This document shows positions 11,310-19,238 of a DNA stretch of 64,000 nt, piece after piece. Source of the stretch: Mycolicibacterium sp. J2 (GTDB lineage: Bacteria > Actinomycetota > Actinomycetes > Mycobacteriales > Mycobacteriaceae); contig NZ_JAPFPY010000004.1 of the NCBI RefSeq assembly GCF_026240945.1, positions 1-64,000 on the forward strand, read 5' to 3'. Within the stretch, counting starts at the first letter, position 1. Every line of letters starts with the position of its first letter. The notes beneath the pieces were generated by a model. That model did no database searches and was not told the origin of the DNA. It saw nothing but the letters and a program-made list of their open reading frames with translations. A program made the position numbers and the translations under genes.

Positions 11310-12075
11310 TCCGTCCAGGCAGACACTGCTGGTGTTCTGCGACTCGCTGTCCTATTACGGACCCACCGGTGGTTTGCCCGCCGACGATCCCCGCATCTGG
11401 CCCAATATCGTTGCCGGACAATTGGGTTGGGATGTGGAGCTGATCGGCCGGATCGGCTGGACGTGCCGTGACGTGTGGTGGGCGGCCACGCAGGATCCGC
11501 GGTCGTGGGCGGCGCTGCCGCGGGCCGGGGCGGTGATCTTCGCGACCTGCGGCATGGATTCGCTGCCGTCCCCGCTGCCGACGGCCCTTCGCGAGCTCAT
11601 CCGCTACGTGCGCCCGCCGTGGCTGCGGCGCTGGGCAAGGGATGGGTACGGCTGGCTGCAACCGCGACTGTCGCCGGTGGCGCGCCCGGCGCTACCACCG
11701 CACCTGTCCGTCGAATATCTCGAACAGACAAGGGCAGCACTGGATTTCAACCGCCCGGGGATCCCGGTGGTGGCAACTGTGCCGTCGGTGCACATCGCCG
11801 ACACCTACGGGCGGTCGCACCGCTGGCGTGACGCGACGGTGGCCGCGATCACCGAATGGGGTGAATCGAAGGGTGTCCCGATCGTCGACCTCAAGGCCGC
11901 CGTGGGTGAGTACGTGCTCAGTGGGCAGGGCAATCCCGACGGGATCCATTGGAACTTCGAGGCGCACGCCGCCGTCGCCGAACTGATGCTCAAGGGACTT
12001 GCCGAAGCCGGTGCCTACCAACCTGGGGCGAGCGAAGCGACGGGGAATTCGCCGGGTCAGCCCAGTCGCTCATGA
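11299..12075 (+). CDS. octT: SGNH-hydrolase fold protein, MGLP octanoyltransferase OctT
   Basis: Matches in position and fold the mycobacterial OctT (Rv2418c), reported to add octanoate to early MGLP intermediates. The 258-aa product has a block I nucleophile in [10 protein letters not shown] (Ser about 16) in place of the usual GDS. It also has the C-terminal block [12 protein letters not shown] with Asp and His. No signal peptide. Two adjacent ATGs (11296 and 11299) are possible; either overlaps gpgP. The stop overlaps degV in ATGA. The C-terminal 20 residues ([15 protein letters not shown]...) look disordered. Confidence 0.87.
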   Translation: MSSDPSRQTLLVFCDSLSYYGPTGGLPADDPRIWPNIVAGQLGWDVELIGRIGWTCRDVWWAATQDPRSWAALPRAGAVIFATCGMDSLPSPLPTALRELIRYVRPPWLRRWARDGYGWLQPRLSPVARPALPPHLSVEYLEQTRAALDFNRPGIPVVATVPSVHIADTYGRSHRWRDATVAAITEWGESKGVPIVDLKAAVGEYVLSGQGNPDGIHWNFEAHAAVAELMLKGLAEAGAYQPGASEATGNSPGQPSRS

Positions 12076-12908
12076 CCGTACAGGTGGTGACCGATTCGTC
12101 GGCCCGGCTGAGCGCAGAAGAGCTGGAGCGCTGGTCGATCCGCCAGGTGCCGCTGCACGTGCTGGTCGGCGACACCGACCTGCGCGACGGGATCGACCCG
12201 ATGCCCAACGACCTGCATGAGCGCAGCCAGGTGACGACGTCGGGCGCGTCACCGGCCGACCTGGCCGATGCCTACCGTCAAGCGCTGGTGGACAGCGATG
12301 GTGACGGGGTGGTCGGGGTGCACATCTCGGCCGCGCTGTCGGGCACCTTCAGCACCGCTGCCGGTGTGGTCAGGGAATTCGGTTCGGCGGTGCGGGTGGT
12401 GAATTCGCGCTCGGCGGCGATGGGAATCGGGTTCGTGGCGCTGGCCGCGGCACGCGCCGCGGCGGCGGGGGCCGAATTGGACGCGGTGGAGGCCGCGGCC
12501 CGGGCCGCGGTGGCGCGCGGGCACGTGTTCATCGTCGTGCACCGGTTGGACAACCTGCGCCGCAGCGGCCGGATCGGTACCGCGGTGTCCTGGCTGGGCA
12601 CCGCGCTGTCGTTGAAACCGCTGCTGCACCTCGACGTCGACGGCAGGCTCGTGCTCGCGCAGCGGATCCGCACCGTATCGAAAGCCCATGCGGCGATGGT
12701 GGATTCGATCGCAGAGATCGTGGGGGACCGCGGCGCGTCGATCGCCGTGCACCATGTGGACAACTATGACGACGCGGCCGAGCTCGGGGCGGCGCTGACC
12801 GCACGCCTACCCCAGATCGAGTCGCTCACCGTCTCCGATATGGGGCCGGTGCTGGCAGTGCACGTCGGCGGCGGTGCCGTGGGGGCCTGCGTCAGCCTCG
12901 TCGAGTGA
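12072..12908 (+). CDS. DegV family protein (fatty acid-binding)
   Basis: DegV/FakB-type fatty acid-binding protein, 278 aa. It shows the N-terminal [10 protein letters not shown] motif, the [14 protein letters not shown] segment, [13 protein letters not shown] and the [13 protein letters not shown] lid region characteristic of the family. The start ATG overlaps the octT stop. It is the last gene of the operon that begins at nadD; supply of acyl chains to the MGLP enzymes next door is possible but unproven. It ends directly against the stop codon of the convergent gene and marks the left edge of the accessory block. Confidence 0.92.
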   Translation: MTVQVVTDSSARLSAEELERWSIRQVPLHVLVGDTDLRDGIDPMPNDLHERSQVTTSGASPADLADAYRQALVDSDGDGVVGVHISAALSGTFSTAAGVVREFGSAVRVVNSRSAAMGIGFVALAAARAAAAGAELDAVEAAARAAVARGHVFIVVHRLDNLRRSGRIGTAVSWLGTALSLKPLLHLDVDGRLVLAQRIRTVSKAHAAMVDSIAEIVGDRGASIAVHHVDNYDDAAELGAALTARLPQIESLTVSDMGPVLAVHVGGGAVGACVSLVE

Positions 12909-13949
12909 TCACCCGGCGAACCGTCCGGTGATCGGGGGAAGGTCTTTGAGCGTGGCGATGCCCGGAGCGGCGGCCACCACGGCCGGTACCGCATTGGTCA
13001 CCGGCAGCGCGGTGTAGATCATGCCCAGCCCCATGAATCCCGGTTCGGTCCAATCCCGCGGCGGCAGGCAGTGCAGCACGGTGCGCATGTTGGGCAATCC
13101 GAAGACCTGGATGACATGGCCGTGCTCAAGGGGTTTGGGCGGCGTCACGTGGTTGCCCATGGTCCAGTTGAACCCGACACTGACGACGTTGCGGTCACCG
13201 ACCCAGCCGCGGTGGTAGCCGTACACGCTGCCCACGGTGCCCTTCGGGATCTGCATGAAGCCCAGGTCGGTGTCGTCGGTGGCCGCGGTGAAGGTGACGT
13301 CGAATGTCATCCGGTCCAGCCGTGCGCCGATGGCGTCGGCCATCATGGCGGCCGATTCGGCGAACACCTCACTCTCCACCCGCACGCTCTCGGCCAGGCC
13401 CGGGGTGCCGGGATCCTGGCCGAAGCCCATCGCCGATTGCGTGCCGGCCGACTCGTAGGTGGAGCAGTCCACCGATTCGGTGATCCGGATCTCGTCCACC
13501 CGTTCGCACGATCCGGAGAGCACCATGCCGACCATATTCGTCATGCCGGGGTGGGCGCCGCTGCCGAAGATGGTGGAATTGCCTGTCGCGCAAGCCTTCT
13601 TGATGCGGTCGAGGTCTTCGGGCGACTGCTTGCCGCCGGTGATCCAGGCCGCACTCGAGCATACGTTGATACCCGATTCCAGCAGCCGGACCAGTTCGTC
13701 GATATCGGGCCACAGCGGGTTGTAACAACACGCGTCGGGTCGCAGGGCGATCAGCGCATCGATGTCGTTGGTGGCCGTCACGCCCGTCGGCTCCGGCCAC
13801 CCGGCAAGGTCCGCGGCGTCCACGCCCACCTTGTCGGCGCCGTGCGCGTACACCCCGACCAGTTCCATGTCCGGCCTGCCGATGATGGCGTGCAGCGAGC
13901 GTTTCCCGATGTTGCCGGTGGTCCATTGGATGACGCGTAACGGGCTCAT
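12909..13949 (-). CDS. NAD(P)H-dependent amine dehydrogenase-like protein (DapB-type Rossmann fold)
   Basis: 346 aa. The N-terminal Rossmann region VIQWTTGNIGKRSL resembles dihydrodipicolinate reductase and 2,4-diaminopentanoate dehydrogenase. Mycobacterial members are usually named amine dehydrogenase family or DapB N-terminal domain protein. The middle region carries SGAHPGMTNMVG. The exact substrate is unknown. The start is unusual: a TAGTGT -10 lies 6 nt before the ATG and is embedded in a perfect 9-bp inverted repeat, so the gene should be leaderless and tightly regulated. Stops abut those of degV with no gap. Confidence 0.82.
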   Translation of the reverse strand: MSPLRVIQWTTGNIGKRSLHAIIGRPDMELVGVYAHGADKVGVDAADLAGWPEPTGVTATNDIDALIALRPDACCYNPLWPDIDELVRLLESGINVCSSAAWITGGKQSPEDLDRIKKACATGNSTIFGSGAHPGMTNMVGMVLSGSCERVDEIRITESVDCSTYESAGTQSAMGFGQDPGTPGLAESVRVESEVFAESAAMMADAIGARLDRMTFDVTFTAATDDTDLGFMQIPKGTVGSVYGYHRGWVGDRNVVSVGFNWTMGNHVTPPKPLEHGHVIQVFGLPNMRTVLHCLPPRDWTEPGFMGLGMIYTALPVTNAVPAVVAAAPGIATLKDLPPITGRFAG

Positions 13950-13951
13950 GG

Positions 13952-13977
13952 GTGAACACTATTGCCGAAGTGTTCAC
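13952..13977 (-). promoter_or_regulatory. operator-promoter of the amine dehydrogenase-like gene
   Basis: GTGAACACT (13952-13960) and AGTGTTCAC (13969-13977) form a perfect 9-8-9 inverted repeat beginning 2 bp from the start codon. Read on the minus strand, the arm nearest the gene contains TAGTGT, 6 nt before ATG. Repressor binding would therefore cover the -10 and the transcription start. The geometry is typical of TetR-type repressors; the repressor gene is not identified. Confidence 0.65.
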
Positions 13978-13987
13978 GGTTGTCGAT

Positions 13988-14019
13988 GGTGCGAGCCGGC
14001 TGATCCCCGTACTCGCACC
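13988..14019 (-). terminator. hairpin after acetamidase gene
   Basis: GGTGCGAG (13988-13995) pairs perfectly with CTCGCACC (14012-14019) around a 16-nt loop, just past the end of the acetamidase gene. There is no T-run, so a canonical intrinsic terminator is not certain. Confidence 0.4.
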
Positions 14020-14045
14020 ACCGGCGCCGAAGTGCAGGACTGCCG

Positions 14046-15044
14046 TTACAGTGTCTGCGCCAACTGGCGCAGCCGGGCGTGCGTGCCGTGATAGGCGGTG
14101 GCGGCCGGTAACAACCCCTTGTCGATCTTGGTGACCGCGCTGTAGTTCACGTCGACGACGTTGGCCAACGGCGACCGGCAGAGTTGACTGCACAGTTGGT
14201 AGGCATCGAGCTGGCCCAGGTGGTAGAGCTCCTGCAGCCATCGCACCATCTCGACCTGCGAGCATCGCCAGGCATCCTCGAGCGGTCGGGCGGAACCCAC
14301 GGTGAGCAGGGCGTCGTCGTGTTCGAACCGAGGCCAGGCCGGTGCGCCGCCCTTGATCAGGTCGACGATCAGGCGGACGTTCATCGCGCCTTCGAGTGCC
14401 GTGCCGCAGGTTTCACCTTCCCCCTGCCGGTAATGGCCGTCGCCGACCGAGAACAGCGCGCCCTCGACGTTGACACCGAGGTACACCGTCGTGCCGGCGC
14501 GCAACTCCGGGGTGTCCATGTTCCCGCCGAAGTAGTCGGGCACCAGCGTGGTTCGGACCTCACGCAGCGCCGGCGCGACGCCGACGGTGCCCAGCATCGG
14601 CGCCAGCGGCAGCGTCATCGTGAAATCGGTCTCGTGGGCGACGAACGTCGCCAGCGCGGCGGCCCGGTCGACCTCGTAGATCCAGGTGAGTTCGGTTAGG
14701 GGACTTTGTAATCCGGCTGTTCGGTCAGTGCCGGTGAGGGCGCCGAACAGGGGGATAGTGGTGGAGGCGGCCCAGTCCCGGGCCGGCTCCAGCGAGACGA
14801 TGTGGATGGCGAGGGTGTCTCCGGGTTCGGCGCCGGTGACATAGAAGGGACCGGTCTGGGGGTTGAGTTCCTTGGGGTTGAGCACTTGACTCGGTTTGTC
14901 TGTTCGCGACGTGACCCGACCGGCGAACGCGTCTTCTGTCCAGAGCTGCAGGGCCGTACCCGGTGCCACTTCGAGCGCCGGTTCGGCCCCGCCGAAGGTC
15001 CAGACGTACTGGTCCGGTGTGGGGGTGAATTCAACGATGTCCAT
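14046..15044 (-). CDS. acetamidase/formamidase family protein
   Basis: Hydrolyses short-chain amides to acid and ammonia. The 332-aa FmdA/AmdA-fold protein contains the family blocks FYVTGAEPGDTLAIHI, YFGGNMDTPELRAGTTVYL and GALFSVGDGHYRQGEGETCG, with the conserved Asp-Gly-His and Glu-Gly-Glu segments. The 14-nt overlap with cbtA (15031-15044) puts it in the cbtB-cbtA-amidase transcript, which runs divergently from the nitrile hydratase genes. It is the natural second enzyme for amides made by that hydratase. The pairing is an inference from context. Confidence 0.92.
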   Translation of the reverse strand: MDIVEFTPTPDQYVWTFGGAEPALEVAPGTALQLWTEDAFAGRVTSRTDKPSQVLNPKELNPQTGPFYVTGAEPGDTLAIHIVSLEPARDWAASTTIPLFGALTGTDRTAGLQSPLTELTWIYEVDRAAALATFVAHETDFTMTLPLAPMLGTVGVAPALREVRTTLVPDYFGGNMDTPELRAGTTVYLGVNVEGALFSVGDGHYRQGEGETCGTALEGAMNVRLIVDLIKGGAPAWPRFEHDDALLTVGSARPLEDAWRCSQVEMVRWLQELYHLGQLDAYQLCSQLCRSPLANVVDVNYSAVTKIDKGLLPAATAYHGTHARLRQLAQTL

Positions 15045-15846
15045 GCAGTACCTTCGTCACGTTGGGGATGGGGGCGTCGGAGTGGTGGCGTCGGCGGGGG
15101 AGTAGCAGCGCGTATCCGGTTCCGATCACCGCCCACATGATCGCCTGGCCGACGAGTGATCCGATCCGGAAGTCGCTCAACACTTCTGCGGGAAAGCCGC
15201 CGAACACGAGCTCGCCCGTGGGTGCGGTGAGTGCGAGCGGCACCTCGTGGAAGGAGGGCAGCGCCGCCGCGATGGCGCACATCGCCAGCGCATATCCAAC
15301 GGAGCTCAGCGTGGCCGAGAGCGCCGCGCCGAACTTGGCCGTGAGCCGGACCCCGATCACCACCGCGACCACGGCCAACGCCACGGAGGCGAGCACGATC
15401 ACCAGGTAGGCGGTGGTCCGATCACCGATGGTCTCCTCCAGACCGACGCCCGGCGGATTGGGCGGGTAGGCCAGCGACGGCACGAGGGTGATCGATACGA
15501 AAGCGGCGAGCGCCAACCATCCGGCGACGCCTCGCTCACTGACCGCGACGCGACGTTGCAGCAACCGCACCGCCACGGTGAAAGCCACCGCGAACAGCGC
15601 CCCCATCACGATGCAGAACAGGATCGTGCCGGCGCCGGCGCCGACGTTCTGCTGGAATGCCCGGCTGAAGATCTCGTGCTCGTGCGAATGTGCGCCGCTG
15701 AGTGCCGCTTCGGCATGAGAGCGCTCCGCCTCATACCCGATCGCCGTGTCGATGAGCGGGGTGATCATCGTTCGCGCATACCCGAATGACACCACGCCGG
15801 CCACCAGCCCCGACCCCAAGCCGATCGCTGTGTACTTCTTTTCCAT
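15031..15846 (-). CDS. cbtA: CbtA family protein, predicted cobalt transporter subunit
   Basis: Multi-pass membrane protein of 271 aa with about six predicted helices. The first (GLGSGLVAGVVSFGYARTM) is followed by a His/Glu-rich loop (SGAHSHEHEIFSRAFQQNVG) that could bind metal. CbtA/CbtB were predicted as cobalt uptake proteins from their association with B12 regulation. Here the neighbour is a cobalt-type nitrile hydratase, which gives a direct reason for cobalt import. ATG at 15846; cbtB ends 12 bp upstream. Confidence 0.9.
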   Translation of the reverse strand: MEKKYTAIGLGSGLVAGVVSFGYARTMITPLIDTAIGYEAERSHAEAALSGAHSHEHEIFSRAFQQNVGAGAGTILFCIVMGALFAVAFTVAVRLLQRRVAVSERGVAGWLALAAFVSITLVPSLAYPPNPPGVGLEETIGDRTTAYLVIVLASVALAVVAVVIGVRLTAKFGAALSATLSSVGYALAMCAIAAALPSFHEVPLALTAPTGELVFGGFPAEVLSDFRIGSLVGQAIMWAVIGTGYALLLPRRRHHSDAPIPNVTKVLHGHR

Positions 15847-15858
15847 GTCGAGGGGCTC

Positions 15859-16086
15859 TCAGTGGCAGGGGAAGCCCAGCATGTGCCGAGCGTCGTGGAA
15901 GAGCTCGTGGACATGTGTGTCGGCGCCGAAGACCGACACGGCTCCCTGGTCGTACCCGAGGAAGTAGTAGGCGATCAGAGCCAGGGTGACGGTGGTGGTC
16001 AGCCACAGGGCGGTTGCGACGGCCGTGCTGTCGGGTGTCCCGACGGCGACCGATCGGGTGCCGGCGGGGGTGTGTGATGCGGTCAT
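15859..16086 (-). CDS. cbtB: CbtB domain-containing protein, cobalt transport accessory
   Basis: Small 75-aa membrane protein with one hydrophobic helix (TALWLTTTVTLALIAYYFLG) and the CbtB C-terminal signature, ending in a His-rich HELFHDARHMLGFPCH that probably binds metal. ATG at 16086 is chosen over an upstream in-frame start at 16125 because GGAAGG-type purines precede it and the extension is not conserved in character. First gene of the cbtB-cbtA-amidase transcript. Confidence 0.9.
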   Translation of the reverse strand: MTASHTPAGTRSVAVGTPDSTAVATALWLTTTVTLALIAYYFLGYDQGAVSVFGADTHVHELFHDARHMLGFPCH

Positions 16087-16340
16087 TGTTCTATCCTTCC
16101 GGAGCTGATTACTTCCAGTACGCAACTATTTGTTGCCTCCTGGATTCTGTTGGCCTGTCGATGGTCGCGTCAACACCTGACTGGTGTTTGGCCTGTTTGG
16201 AAACCGAGTCGTAACAGCGGAAGGGGCGCTGCGTAAAAGCTGTGTTACGGCCGACCATTCCGATTGCGATACCCGGCTGGCTGGGATTATTTGTATTTCG
16301 GAAGTATTTGACCGACGAACCAAAGATCGGAGACCTAGCT
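16087..16340. promoter_or_regulatory. divergent control region, cbtB / nitrile hydratase
   Basis: The 254-bp region has lower GC than its surroundings and no gene. It contains two perfect inverted repeats: GCAAC-TATTT-GTTGC (16122-16136) near cbtB and AACACC-TGACT-GGTGTT (16172-16188) near the centre. The ACACC/GGTGT half site recurs as the palindrome GGTGTAACACC upstream of the AmiC-like gene (19178-19188). These are candidate operators for the MarR-type regulator. GGAGA precedes the hydratase ATG. Confidence 0.5.
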
Positions 16341-17039
16341 ATGCATGGCCCACACGACGTGGGGGGACGCGACGGGCTCGGGCCCATCGCCGCTGAGTTC
16401 CTCGAGCCGGGTATCCCGGACTGGCGTTACCCTTTCGAAGGCCGGATGCACGCCGTCACGGCGATGGCGATCGCCAAGGGCGCATTCAACCTCGACGAGC
16501 AGCGCCACGGTATCGAGTTGATGCGCTGGAGCGACTACACCGACTCGACCTACTATGCGCACTGGCTGTTCTCGGTGGAGAAACTGCTTAACGACAAGGG
16601 CTACATCACCCACGACGAGATCGACGCGCGGATGGCCGAGCTGGGAGCTCCCAACATGACGCCGCACCCCGCCAAGCCGGACACGCTGTCGCCGTTCGCC
16701 GAGCAGATGATCGACGTGCTGTGGAAAGGCACCCCGCACGATCTGCCGGCGGACGCCCCTCCGGCTTACGAGGTCGGTGCCTCCGTGCGCGTGCGCAATC
16801 TCCACGAGACCACGCACAATCGGCTGCCGGGGTACCTCAATCGGGCCGTCGGTGTGATCGCCAAGCAGTATGGGGCCTACCACGATCCGGCTGCCAGCGC
16901 ACATCGGCAGACCGACGAGCCGCACCAGCTGTACATGGTGCGCTTCACATCCACCGAGCTGTGGGGTGAGCACACCCCCGAACAGTTCGAGTTGTACGCC
17001 GATCTGTTCGAGAACTACCTCGAACCCGTTACCGACTGA
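16341..17039 (+). CDS. nthB: nitrile hydratase beta subunit
   Basis: Structural subunit of the enzyme that hydrates nitriles to amides. The 232-aa product has the family start MHGPHDVGGRDGLGPI and the C-terminal SH3-like half with VGASVRVRN and GYLNRAVGVI. ATG at 16341 matches the conserved N-terminus and has GGAGA upstream; an in-frame extension to 16242 is rejected. Beta-before-alpha order is that of cobalt-type hydratases such as the Rhodococcus rhodochrous J1 enzymes. Confidence 0.96.
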   Translation: MHGPHDVGGRDGLGPIAAEFLEPGIPDWRYPFEGRMHAVTAMAIAKGAFNLDEQRHGIELMRWSDYTDSTYYAHWLFSVEKLLNDKGYITHDEIDARMAELGAPNMTPHPAKPDTLSPFAEQMIDVLWKGTPHDLPADAPPAYEVGASVRVRNLHETTHNRLPGYLNRAVGVIAKQYGAYHDPAASAHRQTDEPHQLYMVRFTSTELWGEHTPEQFELYADLFENYLEPVTD

Positions 17040-17073
17040 CCGAATCCCGAAGAGCACAAGGAGATTGAGGAAG

Positions 17074-17670
17074 ATGGACTGGTTGTCGCTATCCGATGTC
17101 GAAGCGCGGGTCAACGCGCTGGAGTCGTTGATGGTGGAGAAGGGGCTGGCTGAATCCGAGGCCGTCGACGCGGTGGTGGCGTCGTTCGAGAACGACATGG
17201 GTCCGGTCAACGGCGCCAAGGTGGTGGCGCGGGCCTGGACGGATCCGGACTACAAGGAGTGGTTGCTGCGCGATGCCACCGCCGCCATCGCGGACATGGG
17301 CTTCACCGGTTTGCAGACCGAACACATGGTGGCGGTGGAGAACACCGCGGAAAAGCACAACATCGTCGTGTGCACGTTGTGTTCGTGTTACCCGTGGACG
17401 CTGCTGGGCATCCCGCCCGCGTGGTTCAAATACCCCCAGTACCGGGCCCGCGTGGTCAAAGAACCGCGCAGCGTTCTCGCCGAGTTCGGTGTGACCCTGC
17501 CCGACGACGTCAGCATCGACGTTTGGGACAGCAGCGCCGAAATCCGTTATCTGGTGGTACCTCAGCGCCCAGCGGGCACCGAGGGCCTTTCGGTGGAGGA
17601 GCTGATTCCGTTGATCAGCAGGGACTCGATGGTAGGTACCGCGCTGGTCGGTACCGGGCCGGGAGCCTAG
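17074..17670 (+). CDS. nthA: nitrile hydratase alpha subunit, cobalt type
   Basis: Catalytic subunit, 198 aa. The metal-binding loop reads VCTLCSCYPW with cysteines at residues 100, 103 and 105. Thr after the first Cys and Tyr after the last are the published markers of the non-corrin cobalt class (iron enzymes have Ser and Thr). The second and third cysteines are the ones oxidised to sulfinic and sulfenic acid in known enzymes. ATG at 17074 follows a purine-rich GAGGAAG site. Starts 34 bp after nthB and is followed without gap by the accessory gene. Confidence 0.97.
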   Translation: MDWLSLSDVEARVNALESLMVEKGLAESEAVDAVVASFENDMGPVNGAKVVARAWTDPDYKEWLLRDATAAIADMGFTGLQTEHMVAVENTAEKHNIVVCTLCSCYPWTLLGIPPAWFKYPQYRARVVKEPRSVLAEFGVTLPDDVSIDVWDSSAEIRYLVVPQRPAGTEGLSVEELIPLISRDSMVGTALVGTGPGA

Positions 17671-18048
17671 ATGTCCACGACGCTCGATTTCACCGAGTTC
17701 GACACCCAAGGCGCCGCACTGGCGCTGCCCCGGTCCAACGGCGAATTGGTCTTCGATGCACCCTGGCAAGGCCGACTGTTCGGTCTGGTGGTGCACTTGT
17801 GCAAGGCAGGCGCGTTCGAATGGGACGAGTTCAAGACCCATCTGATCGCGGTGATCGACGAGTCCGGGCTCGTCGATGTCTGTGATCCGGCGGTGTACTA
17901 CCGGCAGTTCGGCGAAGCGTTCTGCCGACTGGCGGGACAGAAGCGCTTCTTCGACGCCGATGCACTCGAGCAGCGGACGCTGATCGAGCTCGAGCACTTG
18001 ACCCACGCTGACCATGATCACGACCATGACCATGACCATGACCATTAG
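17671..18048 (+). CDS. nitrile hydratase accessory protein with His-rich tail
   Basis: 125-aa homologue of the P14K/NhlE-type activator that loads cobalt into the alpha subunit and is itself related to the beta-subunit N-terminus (LPRSNGELVFDAPWQGRLFGL). Its ATG directly follows the alpha stop codon. The last 14 residues are an alternating HADHDHDHDHDHDH tail, a probable metal-holding site for Co2+. Such a tail is not part of the core family fold and suggests a storage or delivery role. It links naturally to the CbtAB importer encoded divergently. Confidence 0.93.
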   Translation: MSTTLDFTEFDTQGAALALPRSNGELVFDAPWQGRLFGLVVHLCKAGAFEWDEFKTHLIAVIDESGLVDVCDPAVYYRQFGEAFCRLAGQKRFFDADALEQRTLIELEHLTHADHDHDHDHDHDH

Positions 18049-18057
18049 GAGTGTGGC

Positions 18058-18579
18058 GTGTCCAAGGTGACTGCATTGTCGATCAGCGTCGGTTTCTTCG
18101 GCGCGGTGTCGACATGGTTGACGGCGACGATATGGCCGCTGCCGGTGTGGGTGCTGTTCCTGGCCTGGGCCTCGTTCTTCTTCGTCGGATCGGGTTGGTC
18201 AGGGTTCGTGAAATCGGTGGCATGCAACTGGGCCGGAATCTTGATCGCGACGCTGACGCTGCTCTCGGTTCAGTTCACCGGCAGTGCCGTGGTGCTCGCG
18301 ATCGCTGTGGGAATCGGGAGCCTGGCCATGGTGCAGGCATCACGGCTCCGGTGGATCTCGGCAGCCCCGGCCGTGGTTTTCGGGTTTGCCATGACGGTCG
18401 GCACGATCGCGGCCACGGGTGATGGGATCACGTCGGCAGGGTTGTCCAACCCGGCACTGATCGCCGCGACAACCGCTTTGGTGGGTGCGACGTTCGGGAT
18501 CGCCTCCGAATGGGGTGCTTCCGTGGTGGCGAGGTTGATGCGCTTGCCCGACGGCGGCGAGACCCCTGCTCCTGCATGA
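18058..18579 (+). CDS. DUF1097 membrane protein in nitrile hydratase operon
   Basis: 173 aa with about five hydrophobic helices, resembling the DUF1097 family (E. coli YcdZ-type inner-membrane proteins). The motif FFVGSGWSGFVKSVACNWAGI is typical of the family. AGGAG lies 6 nt before the GTG start, and the gene begins 9 bp after the accessory gene, so it belongs to the operon. Function is unknown. Context suggests movement of a nitrile, an amide, acid product or cobalt across the membrane, but nothing in the sequence decides between these. Confidence 0.8.
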   Translation: MSKVTALSISVGFFGAVSTWLTATIWPLPVWVLFLAWASFFFVGSGWSGFVKSVACNWAGILIATLTLLSVQFTGSAVVLAIAVGIGSLAMVQASRLRWISAAPAVVFGFAMTVGTIAATGDGITSAGLSNPALIAATTALVGATFGIASEWGASVVARLMRLPDGGETPAPA

Positions 18580-18580
18580 T

Positions 18581-18603
18581 CGGTACTGATGTACCGCTAG
18601 CGG
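18581..18603. promoter_or_regulatory. overlapping palindromes upstream of marR
   Basis: CGGTAC-TGAT-GTACCG (18581-18596) is a perfect 6-4-6 inverted repeat overlapping a second perfect palindrome, CCGCTAGCGG (18594-18603). It stands immediately after the DUF1097 stop and 58 bp before the MarR start, so it could end the hydratase transcript or be the MarR autoregulatory operator. Confidence 0.45.
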
Positions 18604-18660
18604 GGATATGCTGCACCCCAACGAATATCCGATGACAGATAGCTTCAGGCAGGAGACGAA

Positions 18661-19104
18661 GTGCCTTCCACGACGAGCTTGGAGAGCCTTTCCGAAGTAA
18701 TGTTCGGAGTCGAGCGGTGGTGGAATGGCACCCTGTCGAACGCCCTCTTCGACGCGGATGTCGCGAATTTGGACGGGTGGCGCGTGCTCGGGGCGCTACG
18801 TTCTGGCGACGGGTTGACCATGAGCGAGCTGTCGGCCGGGATGGCGATTGCACCGCCCACCCTCACCAGGATCGTGGACAAACTCGTCGACGGCGGATTC
18901 GTCTTGCGTCGTGTCGACGCGATGGACCGACGACGGGTGCTTGTCTATCTCTCGGCGCGGGGTAAGACCAAGGTACGCAAACTGATTCGGCACGAGGGGT
19001 GGGTCAAATCCACCTTGATCGAGGAGTTCGGCGAAGAGGCCGCGGTGGCGCTGGTGCGGGGGCTGTCCCGGTTGGCGCAGCTTTCCGTGCCGGCCGTGCG
19101 TTAG
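18661..19104 (+). CDS. MarR family transcriptional regulator
   Basis: 147-aa winged-helix regulator. The recognition region reads LTMSELSAGMAIAPPTLTRIVDKLVDGG and the wing is RRVDAMDRRRVLVYLSARGK, both classic MarR. GTG at 18661 follows AGGAG. In R. rhodochrous J1 the high-molecular-mass nitrile hydratase is controlled by NhhD (MarR-like) and NhhC (AmiC-like). Here a MarR gene and an AmiC-like gene follow the hydratase in the same way, so this is the likely NhhD counterpart. Sign of regulation is not visible from sequence. Confidence 0.9.
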   Translation: MPSTTSLESLSEVMFGVERWWNGTLSNALFDADVANLDGWRVLGALRSGDGLTMSELSAGMAIAPPTLTRIVDKLVDGGFVLRRVDAMDRRRVLVYLSARGKTKVRKLIRHEGWVKSTLIEEFGEEAAVALVRGLSRLAQLSVPAVR

Positions 19105-19177
19105 GCGAGGGTTTGTCAACGGTTGGTCAATGCTTGTCTGGGCCAACTTTTCCTCGCCAGAACAGTTGTGAAACATC

Positions 19178-19224
19178 GGTGTAACACCCGCGGTCGAGCA
19201 TGTATCCCGAATGGTGAACATTCG
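19178..19224 (+). promoter_or_regulatory. two palindromes upstream of AmiC-like gene
   Basis: GGTGTAACACC (19178-19188) and CGAATG-GTGAA-CATTCG (19208-19224) are both perfect inverted repeats placed in the 134-bp gap between marR and the AmiC-like gene. The first shares its GGTGT/ACACC half site with the repeat at 16172-16188 upstream of the hydratase. GGAGG (19227-19231) then serves the ATG at 19239. Confidence 0.45.
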
Positions 19225-19238
19225 TTGGAGGTGTGGTG

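Noticed and set aside
16242..16340. N-terminal extension of nitrile hydratase beta
   Set aside because: The family begins with Met-His/Asp-Gly-X-His-Asp, which is at 16341 and has its own ribosome site. The extension lies in the regulatory region.
17369..17391. Iron-type nitrile hydratase
   Set aside because: The metal loop reads C-T-L-C-S-C-Y, the cobalt pattern. Iron enzymes have Ser after the first Cys and Thr after the last, and the gene order beta-alpha also favours cobalt.
17990..18048. Repeated CATGAC units as a possible DNA repeat or CRISPR-like array
   Set aside because: They encode the His-Asp tail of the hydratase activator in frame, have no spacers and end at its stop codon.
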